This document shows positions 33,090 to 41,766 of a stretch of DNA of 64,000 bases, in pieces. The DNA is from Streptomyces sp. NBC_01754. GTDB taxonomy: Bacteria; Actinomycetota; Actinomycetes; Streptomycetales; Streptomycetaceae. The position numbers and the translations under genes were made by a program. Each line of letters starts with the position of its first letter. Within the stretch, counting starts at the first letter, position 1. The stretch lies in NCBI RefSeq assembly GCF_035918015.1, contig NZ_CP109132.1, forward strand, positions 6,696,001 to 6,760,000, in the 5' to 3' direction. The notes beneath the pieces were generated by a model that did not search any database, was not told the DNA's origin, and worked only from the letters and a program-made list of their open reading frames with translations.

Positions 33090-33439
33090 TGCTCCCCCAA
33101 GGGTGTGGTAAAGCGAATGACGCGCCGGCAGCCCCGGCGCGCCGGGAGGATCATCACATGGCAGGGGGTCACGTCGCGTCCCGGTTTTTCAGCCCTGCTG
33201 GACGGGGAGGACTCCAGTCGTGTCCGACCGCTGACGGCCCGACAGTGACGGTCGGCGGCGATCCGGCTTTGGCGAACGGTTCGGATTCGGACGTTACCCA
33301 ACACCGGTGAGGCCGACGGGTTCGGGAAAACTGAAGGGCTCCCGGCGGGAACGACGAGGGGATGTCGCCGTGTCTCGCGACATCGGACCGGTGGGTTCGT
33401 GGCGAAGTCGCGGGGCCGGCGCGACGGCGGCGGATGGAC

Positions 33440-33658
33440 CTAGCCGGGTTGGGCCCCGCAGTCAGGACTGGTCGGGACTGCTGAGTCGCGCCGTCCAGCC
33501 GAATGGGAGGCGCATGACTCGGCTGAGGACGCGGCACAGCACCTGCCGGCCCGGATGCCGGAACCCGGCTCCTTGCGTGGCGGCAGCGGGTCGAGCCGCT
33601 CCCACAGGTCGTCCGACACGATCCATGGCGAAGTCACCATTCCCGGATCACGCGCCAT
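33440..33658 (-). pseudogene. IS5-family transposase 5' remnant
   Basis: The minus strand reads MVTSPWIVSDDLWERLDPLPPRKEPGS, matching the N-terminus of IS5-type (IS1647/IS112-like) transposases, which read SDELWERIEPLLPRKER.FRYPGR. After about 30 residues the frame shifts and similarity fades; the DDE domain is missing. I see no terminal inverted repeats. It lies in a gene-poor stretch (33090-33753) that holds little else. Confidence 0.6.
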
Positions 33659-33753
33659 CCTGACACGTACACGGTGTCGGGCCTCAGCGGAGCCTGACCG
33701 GGCTCACCGAAGCCTGACCGTGTCCAAGTCCCGGGGGAGGTCGGAGTCACCTT

Positions 33754-34167
33754 CTACTCGTCCGCTATGCGGGCGACGTTCCCACCTGGCAGGCCTGCTT
33801 CCTCCAGCAGTGTCCAGCCGTCGACCTCCACCGCCCGTCGCTCCCCCGGCTGCCACCCGCGGGCCAGCGCCGCGTCGAGCAGGGCCCGGACCGCGCCTGG
33901 CTCGTGCAGGTTCAAGGACTTGCCCCGGGTGAGACCGACGTCCCCGGAGCCCAGGGGGGCTCCGCCCGGCACGAATCGGCCGGGGCCTTCGGCGAACACG
34001 ATGTGCAACGGGCCGCCCGTACCGACCGGCTGCGGGGCCAGGGTGAGGGTCTGCCGGCAGTCCACGGACCGGCCGCCGTCGTCCGCGCGATGGCGGTGAC
34101 GCATGGTCCACAGGTACACACGCCCGTCGGCGACCAGCCGACGGGGCTTCTTCGCATTGCGGGGCAC
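33754..34167 (-). CDS. Conserved hypothetical protein, 137 aa
   Basis: A 137-residue cytoplasmic protein beginning with a basic tail MPRNAKKPRRLVADGRVYLWTMRHRHR and continuing CRQTLTLAPQPVG, LHIVFAEGPGRFVPGG, LNLHEPGAVRALLDAALARGWQPGE and VDGWTLLEEAGL. Proteins of this shape recur as single genes in Streptomyces with no known function. No catalytic motif is evident. It lies beside transposase debris but has ordinary codon use. Confidence 0.7.
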   Translation of the reverse strand: MPRNAKKPRRLVADGRVYLWTMRHRHRADDGGRSVDCRQTLTLAPQPVGTGGPLHIVFAEGPGRFVPGGAPLGSGDVGLTRGKSLNLHEPGAVRALLDAALARGWQPGERRAVEVDGWTLLEEAGLPGGNVARIADE

Positions 34168-34263
34168 GGAACGAGGCTAGGTGAACCGACCCACGCGACG
34201 CTCTCTACCGGTGATCAGGATCGCCCCGCCGTGCGGCCGCGCCCATGTGGGCACGGAGCCGCG

Positions 34264-35136
34264 TCAGTGCCGGGCGGTGTGTTCCAGCACGGCCGCGGCC
34301 AGCGGAGCGCAGACCGGGTGGGGCAGCGCATGCCCCATGCCGGGGATCTCGGTCAGGCTCGCCCCGCGGATCACCTGGGCGAGGTGCTGGGGGTGCGGAG
34401 GCGGGAAGAGGGGGTCGGCCGGGGCGGCGACGACGAGTGTGGGCACGTCCGCCGCGGCGAGCTTCTCGGTGCGGATCAGTCCCGCGGTGTCGGCGCGGGC
34501 ATGCGCGGTTCCGGCGGTGTGGTGGCCGGTGTGCTGGATGATCCTGCGTTCCAGGTCACGAGCGCCCTCGGCGTCGAAGGGGAGCTGATCGCCGCCCAGC
34601 GCCCGCCAGTGTTCGACCCGGCGGTCCAACTCGGCTTCCAGACCGTGGTCCTCGACGGGGCGGGACCACAGCTCCAGCACGTGCGGGGCGATACCGGGAA
34701 GCTCCTCGGAGGGTACGGGGGTCCCGTCCGGGCTCACATAGGGGGCGGTGCTGAGGGCGCTCGTTCCGATCAGGGTGGCGCTGAGCATCCGGTCAGGGTG
34801 GTCGGCGATAAGCAGCTGGGTGAGCATGCCCCCCATGGACAGCCCCACGACGTGGGCGCGTGCGACACCGAGGGCGTCCATCACCGCGATCGCGTCCTCG
34901 GCGAGATCGGCGAGCGCGTACGGCTCCTGGTCGAACGCCCAGGTGGAACGGCCGGTGTCGCGGTGGTCGTAGCGGATCACCCGGTGCCGGGCGGCGAGTG
35001 CGTCGACCAGCTCCTCCGGCCAGCCGACACCGGAAGCCTGTGCACCCGTGACCAGCAGGAGGGGAGGGGCGTCGGAGGCTCCCCGCTCCTCCACCCACAG
35101 GCGGACTACGGGCGTCACATCGACGAAGTGCTCCAT
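34264..35136 (-). CDS. Alpha/beta hydrolase
   Basis: A 290-residue alpha/beta-fold hydrolase. The nucleophile elbow is GLSMGGM (Ser about residue 100), the acid lies in APADPLFP, and the base in GMGHALP. The oxyanion/N-terminal region LLLVTGAQASGVGW and HRDTGRSTW are as in esterases and haloperoxidase-like members. There is no signal peptide; it is cytoplasmic. Substrate cannot be predicted. It is divergent from the third methyltransferase over a 297-base gap without recognisable elements. Confidence 0.88.
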   Translation of the reverse strand: MEHFVDVTPVVRLWVEERGASDAPPLLLVTGAQASGVGWPEELVDALAARHRVIRYDHRDTGRSTWAFDQEPYALADLAEDAIAVMDALGVARAHVVGLSMGGMLTQLLIADHPDRMLSATLIGTSALSTAPYVSPDGTPVPSEELPGIAPHVLELWSRPVEDHGLEAELDRRVEHWRALGGDQLPFDAEGARDLERRIIQHTGHHTAGTAHARADTAGLIRTEKLAAADVPTLVVAAPADPLFPPPHPQHLAQVIRGASLTEIPGMGHALPHPVCAPLAAAVLEHTARH

Positions 35137-35433
35137 CGCGTTCCTCCGGAAGATTGACGATAGCGAGCCGAGACGTGCCGTCTCGTTGGGTTCAGCTTAA
35201 CGCATGCGCCGATGCCGACCACCGTGACGCGGCTCGTTCCGGAACCTTCGGCGAGCCGCGAGCCGCCGGACACCGGTCGTCGAGTACTGCTCACCGGTCG
35301 CCGGAGGGAGCGAGTGACGAGGGGGCGGCCGGTTCCGGGCGTGTCCGGTGCGCGTGGCCATCTCTGGACGCCGAATGGGTACGCGCAGATATGTTGGGCC
35401 CAGAACTGACGCCCCGTCGTATCTGGAGTCCCC

Positions 35434-36270
35434 ATGAGCGAGAAGCAGTTGTCCGCCAGCCCTGACCAGCAGCCGGTGGCGGACCGGATCGATACCACCA
35501 GGCCTCATTCGGCGCGGTTCTGGAACTATTTCGTGGGTGGCAAGGACCACTACGAGGTCGACCGGGAGATCGGCGACCAGATCAAGACCTTCTTCCCCGG
35601 CATGGTCGATGTCGCGGTAGCGGGACGGCAGTTCCTCGGCCGTTCGGTGCGCCATCTGGTACGGGAGCGGGGCGTCCGGCAGTTCCTCGACATCGGCACA
35701 GGCCTGCCGACCGCGGACAACACCCACCAGGTGGCCCAGAGCCTCGAGCCCGAGGCGCGCATCGTCTACGTCGACAACGATCCGCTGGTACTGACCCACG
35801 CGCGTGCCCTGCTCACCAGCACCCCCGAGGGGGCCACGGACTACATCGACGCCGACCTCTACCAGCCCGAGGTCATCCTCGCCGAGGCCGCGAAGACGCT
35901 CGACTTCGAGCGGCCCGTGGCCCTGATGCTGCTCGGCATACTCGGCCACGCCGAGGACTTCGCGCTGGCCCGGGAAGTGGTGGGCCGGCTCATGGACGGG
36001 CTCCCGGCGGGCAGTCATCTCGTGGTGTACGACGGCACCCGTACCAGCGAGGGGATGATCGCGGCCGAGAAGGCGTACATCGAGAGTGGAGCGGTGCCGT
36101 ACTACGTCCGCGAACCCGACGAGATCGCCGGCCTCTTCGACGGACTCCGGTTGGTCGACCCCGGCTTCGTGCGGCTCAGCGAGTGGCACCCCGACGCCGA
36201 CAGCGCGACGGTGTCCGCCGACGTGGACGCCTTCGGAGGGATCGGCTACAAGGAGGAGACCGGCCGGTAG
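35434..36270 (+). CDS. SAV2177-family SAM-dependent methyltransferase (3)
   Basis: A 278-residue paralogue with RPHSARFWNYFVGGKDHYEVDREIG, VRQFLDIGTGLPTADNTHQVAQ, RIVYVDNDPLVLTHARALL, ATDYIDADLYQPEVIL and LFDGLRLVDPGFVRLSEWHPD. The GKDHY variant replaces the GKDNY of the other two copies. It is complete in length and motifs, with no operon partner; the gene at 36331 is convergent. Substrate unknown. Confidence 0.9.
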   Translation: MSEKQLSASPDQQPVADRIDTTRPHSARFWNYFVGGKDHYEVDREIGDQIKTFFPGMVDVAVAGRQFLGRSVRHLVRERGVRQFLDIGTGLPTADNTHQVAQSLEPEARIVYVDNDPLVLTHARALLTSTPEGATDYIDADLYQPEVILAEAAKTLDFERPVALMLLGILGHAEDFALAREVVGRLMDGLPAGSHLVVYDGTRTSEGMIAAEKAYIESGAVPYYVREPDEIAGLFDGLRLVDPGFVRLSEWHPDADSATVSADVDAFGGIGYKEETGR

Positions 36271-36330
36271 CCCCCTCGGACAGCGTCCGGGCCGGCGGAA
36301 TGGGCCGGCGGGGCGGGCCGGGGGGTGTGG

Positions 36331-37404
36331 TCACGCACCGAGGCCCGCCCCCGGCGCGGTGCGCGGCACCCCGATGGTGTCGAAACGACGCATGAGGGCG
36401 GGCTTGTTCCGGTGGGCCCGGCGCAGGGCGGCGGCCCGCCCGTCGTAGAGGGCGCGGTCACCTGCCCGGTCCGCCAGTTCCCGCAGGTCCTCGAGGAGGG
36501 CGACGGCGGTGCCGTACGCGGTGGCCTTCTTCTGGGCGATCAGCCGGTCGATGTCCTGCCAGGCGTGCTCGGGATCCGCCGCGAGCCCGGCCAGGCGTGT
36601 CGCGCGCCGCTCGGCGAGCTCGTCTTGACGGCGCCGCTCGGCGTCCGCGCGTTCCTGCGCCTGGCGCTTCCCGCGCAGGGTACGGCAGGTGTGGGCGGCG
36701 TCCAGGAGCTGTGCGGCGGTGCGGCGTTCGCGGTAGGCGGTCGCGGCGAGGGCCGCCTCCCCGCTCTTCGCCCCGGCGGGCGAGGAGCCCTCTCCGGCCG
36801 CCGCGGCCAACAGGTCGGGATCGAGCCGCAGGAAGTCGGCCAACGCCTGCTGGGGCCCGGTGAGGCGGTCCAGCCCGGCGGGGACGGGCGGTTCGCGCTC
36901 GGCCTGGTACTCCTCCTCGTCGTCGTCCCGCAGTTCCCAGGCGGCCAGCCCGACGAGCCAGGCGAGATAGAGGGGGCGCAGGTCGCCGGACGCGAGTTCG
37001 CACCGGATCCCGACGATCGAGGAGAGGGTGATCTCTCCGGACTCGTCCCAGTCGTACGCCTCCTCGGGGTCGTGGAAGAAGCGCAGCAGCGTGGACGCGC
37101 CGTGTGTCCAGGCTTCGAGGCTGTCGTCGCCGAGGTACGGCCGGACGGCCTCCAGTGGCAGACGGAGGGCGGGCAGGCGCAGCATGACGCAGCGGGTGCC
37201 CCAGTCCGCGAGGTAGAGGTGGGCGTCGTAGTACCGCTCCATGAGGTGGGCCGGGTCGCCCCGGAAGTCGCCCCAGTGGTACTCGTTCTCGAACGAGGTC
37301 GGTGTGATCCGTGCCCGGGTGGACCAGCGGCCCACCTCGACCAGCTGCGTACTGGTCAACGGGCGGTCCACCGCGAGGAATTCGTAGTACTGGTACGTGC
37401 TCAC
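36331..37404 (-). CDS. Conserved uncharacterised protein, 357 aa
   Basis: A 357-residue cytoplasmic protein that opens STYQYYEFLAVDRPLTSTQLVEVGRWSTRARITPTSFENEYHWGDFRGDP and continues YLADWGTRCVMLRLP. The same opening is found in a widespread but uncharacterised bacterial family. The middle is acidic (RDDDEEEYQ), and the C-terminal third (RKRQAQERADAERRRQDELAERRATR) is a long charged helix or coiled coil. In other genomes I recall relatives next to SWIM zinc-finger or helicase genes, but none is here. No catalytic motif is seen. Confidence 0.7.
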   Translation of the reverse strand: MSTYQYYEFLAVDRPLTSTQLVEVGRWSTRARITPTSFENEYHWGDFRGDPAHLMERYYDAHLYLADWGTRCVMLRLPALRLPLEAVRPYLGDDSLEAWTHGASTLLRFFHDPEEAYDWDESGEITLSSIVGIRCELASGDLRPLYLAWLVGLAAWELRDDDEEEYQAEREPPVPAGLDRLTGPQQALADFLRLDPDLLAAAAGEGSSPAGAKSGEAALAATAYRERRTAAQLLDAAHTCRTLRGKRQAQERADAERRRQDELAERRATRLAGLAADPEHAWQDIDRLIAQKKATAYGTAVALLEDLRELADRAGDRALYDGRAAALRRAHRNKPALMRRFDTIGVPRTAPGAGLGA

Positions 37405-37669
37405 AGCCGTGGATCATACCGACGGGAGAACACCCGGAGCGGGCCGTACGAACACGCGGTGCAACACCGCCGCACCCGGCGCCGCCTCTCGGTACGTGCC
37501 CGGCCGGCGCGACGAAGGCGTACGTCACGCCGGACGGGCCGAGGAACCTGGCACGGTCCCCAGGCAGCCCAGCCCTCGCCCCTGTGTTCTCTGACCGCGT
37601 ACCCGGGTGCCGGGGCCCCGCGTCCAGCTCTCAGGCTGGGCGCGAGGTCGGCGCTGTGGGGTGTGGGGG

Positions 37670-38164
37670 TCAGTGGAAGCTCAGGGAGGCGGAGCCGGGG
37701 TCGGCGGAGATCGAGGCCGGGCAGAGGAAGCTGCCGGAGCTCTTCGACGCGGTGAACGCCTGGTTCAGGTAGGTGAGGGTGGAGCCGTCGCGGGTCCACC
37801 CGACGTTCGGGGCCCGGTAGGTGCAGGAGATGATGCTCTGCTTCACCGTGATGTCGATGAGGTCGGACGTCGCGGTGCCGGTCGTGTCGTCGAAGGTGAG
37901 TGTCGGGTCGTTGTTGAGGGTGGCACTCGCCCCGCCGCTGCAGCTCAGGCCGCTGTTGACGGTGGAGCGGTCGATGGTCAGGGCTGCGGGCGGGTCCGCG
38001 CTGGCGGTGGCGTCGGTCCAGGTGCAGGTGCTGCCCGCAGCGGTGATCACGCCGTCGACCTGCTGCGAAGCCGTGGAGCCCAGCGCACTCGCTGCGGCGG
38101 GTGCGCCGGCGATGACCGCGACGACCAGGGCGGTGATACACGAGAGTTTCGGTGTGAGCCTCAT
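37670..38164 (-). CDS. Small secreted protein, 164 aa
   Basis: A 164-residue protein with a signal peptide (to about residue 27, ASA) and a Thr/Ser/Ala-rich beta-structured mature part. Four Cys residues (STCTW, GLSCSGG, IISCTY, SFLCPA) are spaced for two disulphides. No enzyme motif. It resembles small exported streptomycete proteins of unknown role. It stands alone; the 265 bases between it and the 36331 gene contain nothing clear. Confidence 0.7.
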   Translation of the reverse strand: MRLTPKLSCITALVVAVIAGAPAAASALGSTASQQVDGVITAAGSTCTWTDATASADPPAALTIDRSTVNSGLSCSGGASATLNNDPTLTFDDTTGTATSDLIDITVKQSIISCTYRAPNVGWTRDGSTLTYLNQAFTASKSSGSFLCPASISADPGSASLSFH

Positions 38165-38425
38165 GTCACTCCTTCTTGCCGCGTCCTCGTGGGGGTGTGG
38201 TGAAGCCCGTCCGCGTCACGCGGCGGGGGGGCGGACCTGGGCCTGTCCTGGACGGTCTCACAGGAGCATTGAAATGTCAGGTACGTGTCAAAGAGTGGCC
38301 GAATGATGCCCCACGGATCAGGATTTCGGCAGGGCATGACAAGCTGGGCGGCTCTCCTGAGGGAGACCTCGCGACTGCCCTGCTGAGGCGGCGCGGTTGG
38401 AGGCGGAGGCCGCAGCCATTCACGT
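38165..38425. other. Gene-free spacer
   Basis: About 260 bases upstream of the small secreted gene. It presumably holds its promoter; no clear element is visible. Confidence 0.35.
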
Positions 38426-38690
38426 GTGCGCAACGATCATGACCAGCGGCGGAACGTGGAAATCCAGGTCATGCCGACCGATCGGTATGAACACTGCGGG
38501 CCGGCAAGGCGGTTCGCCTTGATCGAGAAGCGTGACGGGCTGGGGGTGGCGACTGTGTTGAGGTTGCCGCCGCCACCCACGTGCACATCCACATCCGGGA
38601 ATCGAAGCAGGTCGGCGGCCCCACGCTGACTGTGGGGCGAGGCGCGTGGGTCGGGGTTTCGGGCTCGTCGCAGGCTGAGCAACGTACGCG
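38426..38690 (+). pseudogene. Fused remnant of an XRE-DUF5753 / DUF397 gene pair
   Basis: The first part reads RRNVEIQVMPTDRYEHCGPARRFALIEKRDG, which matches the C-terminal region of a DUF5753 domain (NV.IQVMPTD...H.G...PF.L.E). In another frame, from about 38545, the sequence reads GGGDCVEVAAATHVHIHIRESKQVGGPTLTVGRGAWVG, the typical C-terminal half of DUF397. The DUF5753 end, the intergenic region and the DUF397 start are deleted at the junction. The N-terminal DNA-binding part is also absent. It is a decayed version of the kind of pair that is intact in the tRNA-Leu island. Confidence 0.7.
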
Positions 38691-38739
38691 GGAGGACACC
38701 GCCGCGTCGCCGCGCGGACCCCTCGCAGGCTCAGGCCCT

Positions 38740-39012
38740 TCAGGCGACCGGGGAGAGCCTCCTCGCGGTACCGCAGTGTTCGGTCCGGCCGTGACGCCAC
38801 AGCTGCACCGCGGTCAGCATGAGGAGTGCGGCGAAGACCACCAGGAAGACGGCGGCGATCACCGTCTGCCGGACGCCTGCCGCCGGGTCGCCGTAGGAGA
38901 ACAAGCCGAGTGCGGACAGCAGTGTCCCCGCTACGTACACCGAGCGGACGCGCCGCAGCTGCCGCACCGCGCGGGGAGGAAGAGCAACACGCTTCACGAA
39001 GGCCATACTCAC
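38740..39012 (-). CDS. Small two-helix membrane protein
   Basis: A 90-residue predicted inner-membrane protein. A basic N-terminus (ALPPRAVRQLRRVRSVY) leads into two hydrophobic segments (VAGTLLSALGLFSYG and TVIAAVFLVVFAALLMLTAVQLW), and a short basic C-terminus follows. A family of similar two-helix proteins occurs in Streptomyces; no function is known. Starts at 39012 and 39006 (second Met) are both possible. It is divergent from the oxidoreductase gene at 39205. Confidence 0.6.
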   Translation of the reverse strand: MSMAFVKRVALPPRAVRQLRRVRSVYVAGTLLSALGLFSYGDPAAGVRQTVIAAVFLVVFAALLMLTAVQLWRHGRTEHCGTARRLSPVA

Positions 39013-39204
39013 CTCCCTACCCGCTCCACGGGCGCTGAGACGCCTGTTTCACCTGCGACGGCGTGTGCGCGCGTGCGTGGACACCGTGCCGTTCCGCGAC
39101 GGGATGTGACGCGTGTCACGGTGGCCCCATGTCACAGGTGAGGCCGCTTCCTTCATCCCATGGGCGTCAACAGCCTGAAGGCGGAAGCGGAAGAGGGCCG
39201 AGCG

Positions 39205-40419
39205 ATGAACACACAGAACGAGGCGGGTACGGGGGCCGGGGCCACCCACCGCGTCCTGGTCCTGGGAGCCGGGTACGCGGGCATGGCCGCGGCCGTCCAG
39301 CTCGCGGCCCGGACGGCGCGGCGCGAGGACGTGACGGTGACCGTGGTCGACGCGCACGAGCGGTTCACCGAGCGGATGCGGCTCCACATGACGGCGACCG
39401 GACAGCGGCTCGCGGAGCTGAGCGTCCCCGAGCTGCTGGAGGGCACGGGCGCACGGTTCGTACGCGGCTGGGTGACCGCGGTGGACGCGGACGCGAGGGC
39501 GGTCCGGATCGACGACGACCGGAGCCTGCACTACGACACGCTGGTGTACGCCCTGGGCAGCGTCGCCGACACGGCGACGGTACCCGGCGTCGAGGACCAC
39601 GCGTACGCCCTGAACAGCACCCAGGACGCCGAGGTGCTGGCCGAGCGGCTGGCCCGGCTCGGCGGCGGCACGGTGGTGGTGGGCGGCAACGGGCCGACCG
39701 GCATCGAATCGGCCGCCGAGATCGCCGAACGGCACCCGGAGCTGGACGTCGTACTGCTGGGCCGCCAGGAACCCGGCGCCGCCCTGCACCCGAAAGCCAG
39801 GGCGTACGTGCGGGCCGCGCTCGGCCGGCTGGGCGTCCGGATACGCAGCGGCACGGACGTCGTCAAGGTGCGGCCCGGTGCCGTCGAGACGGCCGACGGT
39901 GACAGCGTCCCCGCCGACGTGGTCCTGTGGACCGGCGGTACGCGAGTCTCCCCGATGGCCGCCGCCGCGGGGCCGGCCGTCGACGAACGCGGCCGTATCG
40001 TCACCGACGGAGCACTGCGGTCGGTGTCCCACCCGGACGTGTACGCGGTGGGCGACGCTGCGGCGATCCGCCAGGGCTACGGGGTCATGCACGGTACCTG
40101 CCAGGGCGGCATGCCCTCCGGAGTCCACGCCGCGGTGTCGATCGTGCGCGCACTGCGGGGCAAGGAGCCGAAGCCGTTCCGATTCGGCTTCTACCACACG
40201 CCGGTGAGCCTGGGACGGCACGACGCCGTCGTGCAGTTCACCCACCCCGACGACAGCCCCCGGCGGATGTACCTGACCGGCCGCACCGCTGTCCGGTACA
40301 AAGAGGTGGTGACCGCATCGCCCTGGACGACGTACGGCCGTATGAAGAAGATGCCCGCCTCGGGAGCGTTCTGGCCCCGTGGTGGCCGCTTCACCCGGGT
40401 GAAGGGCGGCGCACGATGA
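39205..40419 (+). CDS. NAD(P)/FAD-dependent oxidoreductase (NDH-2-like)
   Basis: A 404-residue pyridine-nucleotide-disulphide-type flavoprotein related to type II NADH dehydrogenases. The FAD Rossmann motif is LGAGYAGMAAA (residues 20-30), the NAD(P)-binding motif VVVGGNGPTGIESA is near the middle, and the second FAD motif DVYAVGDAAA is near the C-terminus. No C-terminal membrane helix is obvious. ATG 39205 is preferred to 39160, which adds 15 non-conserved residues. Its stop overlaps the sigma-factor start (ATGA). ECF41 sigma factors are usually encoded beside an oxidoreductase-type enzyme, and this is evidently that partner. Confidence 0.88.
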   Translation: MNTQNEAGTGAGATHRVLVLGAGYAGMAAAVQLAARTARREDVTVTVVDAHERFTERMRLHMTATGQRLAELSVPELLEGTGARFVRGWVTAVDADARAVRIDDDRSLHYDTLVYALGSVADTATVPGVEDHAYALNSTQDAEVLAERLARLGGGTVVVGGNGPTGIESAAEIAERHPELDVVLLGRQEPGAALHPKARAYVRAALGRLGVRIRSGTDVVKVRPGAVETADGDSVPADVVLWTGGTRVSPMAAAAGPAVDERGRIVTDGALRSVSHPDVYAVGDAAAIRQGYGVMHGTCQGGMPSGVHAAVSIVRALRGKEPKPFRFGFYHTPVSLGRHDAVVQFTHPDDSPRRMYLTGRTAVRYKEVVTASPWTTYGRMKKMPASGAFWPRGGRFTRVKGGAR

Positions 40420-41360
40420 CGACCAGGCTGCCCCTGGACGCCGAGGACCAGCAGGTGTTCCTCCGCTACCGGGCCCTGCTGTTCTCGGTGGCCTACCGCG
40501 TCCTCGGTTCGGCGGCCGACGCGGAGGACGCGGTCCAGGACGCCTGGCTCAAGTGGTCGGCCGCCGACCGCTCGCGGGTGGCGGATCCCAAGGCGTACCT
40601 GGCGCGGATCGTGTCGAACCTCGCGCTGGAACGTCTGCGGTCCACCCGGAACAAGCGGGAGACCTATGTGGGGCCCTGGCTGCCCGAACCCATCCTCACG
40701 ACCGGGGAAACCGCCGTCACCGCCGACGCGGCCGACACCGTCGTGAACGCCGAGTCGGTGTCCATGGCGATGCTGGTGGTGCTGGAGACCCTGAGCCCGC
40801 TGGAACGCGCGGTGTTCGTGCTCAAAGAGGTCTTCGGGTTCAGCCACGCCGAGATCGCGGAGGCCGTGGAACGCTCCGAAGCCGCGGTGCGGCAGGCCGC
40901 GCACCGCGCCCGTGAGCACGTACGGGCCCGGCGCCCGCGCTTCGCCGCCGACCGGTCACGGCAGCGCGAGGTCACCGAGCGGTTCTTCGCCGCCTCGACC
41001 GGCGGGGACGTCAACGCCCTGATGGAGCTGCTGTCCCCGGACGTCACCCTGTGGACCGACGGCGGCGGCAAGGTCCGCCAGGCTCTGCGCCCGGTCGTGG
41101 GCGCACGCACGGTGGCGGCCTGGTTCGCGGCCGTCGGCACCGTCGCCTACCAGGGCGTCGAACCCGCCGACATGAACGCGGAGCTCGTCGAGATCAACGG
41201 AGGCCCGGGACTGCTGTTCAGCGCCCCGGACCGGCCGCTCGCGACGGTGACCCTCGACCTCGACAAGGACGGCCGCATCATCACCGTCCACAACGTGGCC
41301 AATCCGGACAAACTCCGGGCCGTCGCAGACGGCACCGCCCACGACGTGTCGCCCCGGTGA
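40416..41360 (+). CDS. ECF41-type RNA polymerase sigma factor
   Basis: A 314-residue sigma-70-type ECF factor with sigma-2 (VAYRVLGSAADAEDAVQDAWLKW), sigma-4 (LSPLERAVFVLKEVFGFSHAEIAEAV) and a SnoaL-like C-terminal extension. The ECF41 marks are all present: WLPEP in the linker, DGGGK at the start of the extension, and NPDKL near the end. In this group the extension, not a separate anti-sigma, controls activity. It is translationally coupled to the oxidoreductase. I looked for the expected TGTCAC...CGTC promoter upstream of 39205; TGTCAC occurs twice near 39114-39137 but without CGTC at a suitable distance. Confidence 0.9.
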   Translation: MTTRLPLDAEDQQVFLRYRALLFSVAYRVLGSAADAEDAVQDAWLKWSAADRSRVADPKAYLARIVSNLALERLRSTRNKRETYVGPWLPEPILTTGETAVTADAADTVVNAESVSMAMLVVLETLSPLERAVFVLKEVFGFSHAEIAEAVERSEAAVRQAAHRAREHVRARRPRFAADRSRQREVTERFFAASTGGDVNALMELLSPDVTLWTDGGGKVRQALRPVVGARTVAAWFAAVGTVAYQGVEPADMNAELVEINGGPGLLFSAPDRPLATVTLDLDKDGRIITVHNVANPDKLRAVADGTAHDVSPR

Positions 41361-41490
41361 GGGGACGGGGGCCGGCCGGAGGGGCCCGCCGCACCGAGCC
41401 GCTCCCGGCGGACCGAGGGCGGCCCGCCAGGGCGTGCCGGTGGGCGCCCCTGTCCACGCGGGAAACTATGAGGCCGCCCGGACGGCGTCG

Positions 41491-41766
41491 TCACTGGTCC
41501 GGTAGCTCGACCGTTTCGGCCGTTTCCTCCGCAGGCGGAAGAGTGGTGGAAAGGCCCTGGGTGGGGGCGGGCCGTTCATCGAACAGCCCCGTCTCGGCGT
41601 CCACGTACACCGGAACCGCGTCGGTCGTCTCCGGGTCGGTCGACACCGGGACCGACCACTGGGCCCGCCACTTCCCGTCGCGCCGGACCGCCGTCAGCTC
41701 ACCCCTTCCGCTCGTCGAGCCGGGAAGGTGTGCCGTCACCGTGGCCAGAGCCTGCTTCTCACTCAC
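41491..41766 (-). CDS. Small hypothetical protein, PepSY-like, 91 aa
   Basis: A 91-residue protein from GTG 41766, overlapping the end of the VanZ-family gene by eight bases. The pattern SEKQALATVTAHLPG ... GELTAVRRDGKWRAQWSVPVST ... VPVYVDAETGLFDE resembles a single PepSY-type beta fold with a Pro/Thr-rich tail. There is no signal peptide of its own. Coupling suggests it works with, or continues, the extracytoplasmic C-terminal part of the VanZ-like protein, which contains a similar SADDALRTATSYARARFP ... WVVAWRSR segment. Function unknown. Confidence 0.65.
   Translation of the reverse strand: MSEKQALATVTAHLPGSTSGRGELTAVRRDGKWRAQWSVPVSTDPETTDAVPVYVDAETGLFDERPAPTQGLSTTLPPAEETAETVELPDQ

Noticed and set aside
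39100..39204. ECF41 promoter upstream of the oxidoreductase
   Set aside because: TGTCAC is present twice, but no CGTC occurs 16-18 bases downstream of either; the nearest is about 28 bases away.
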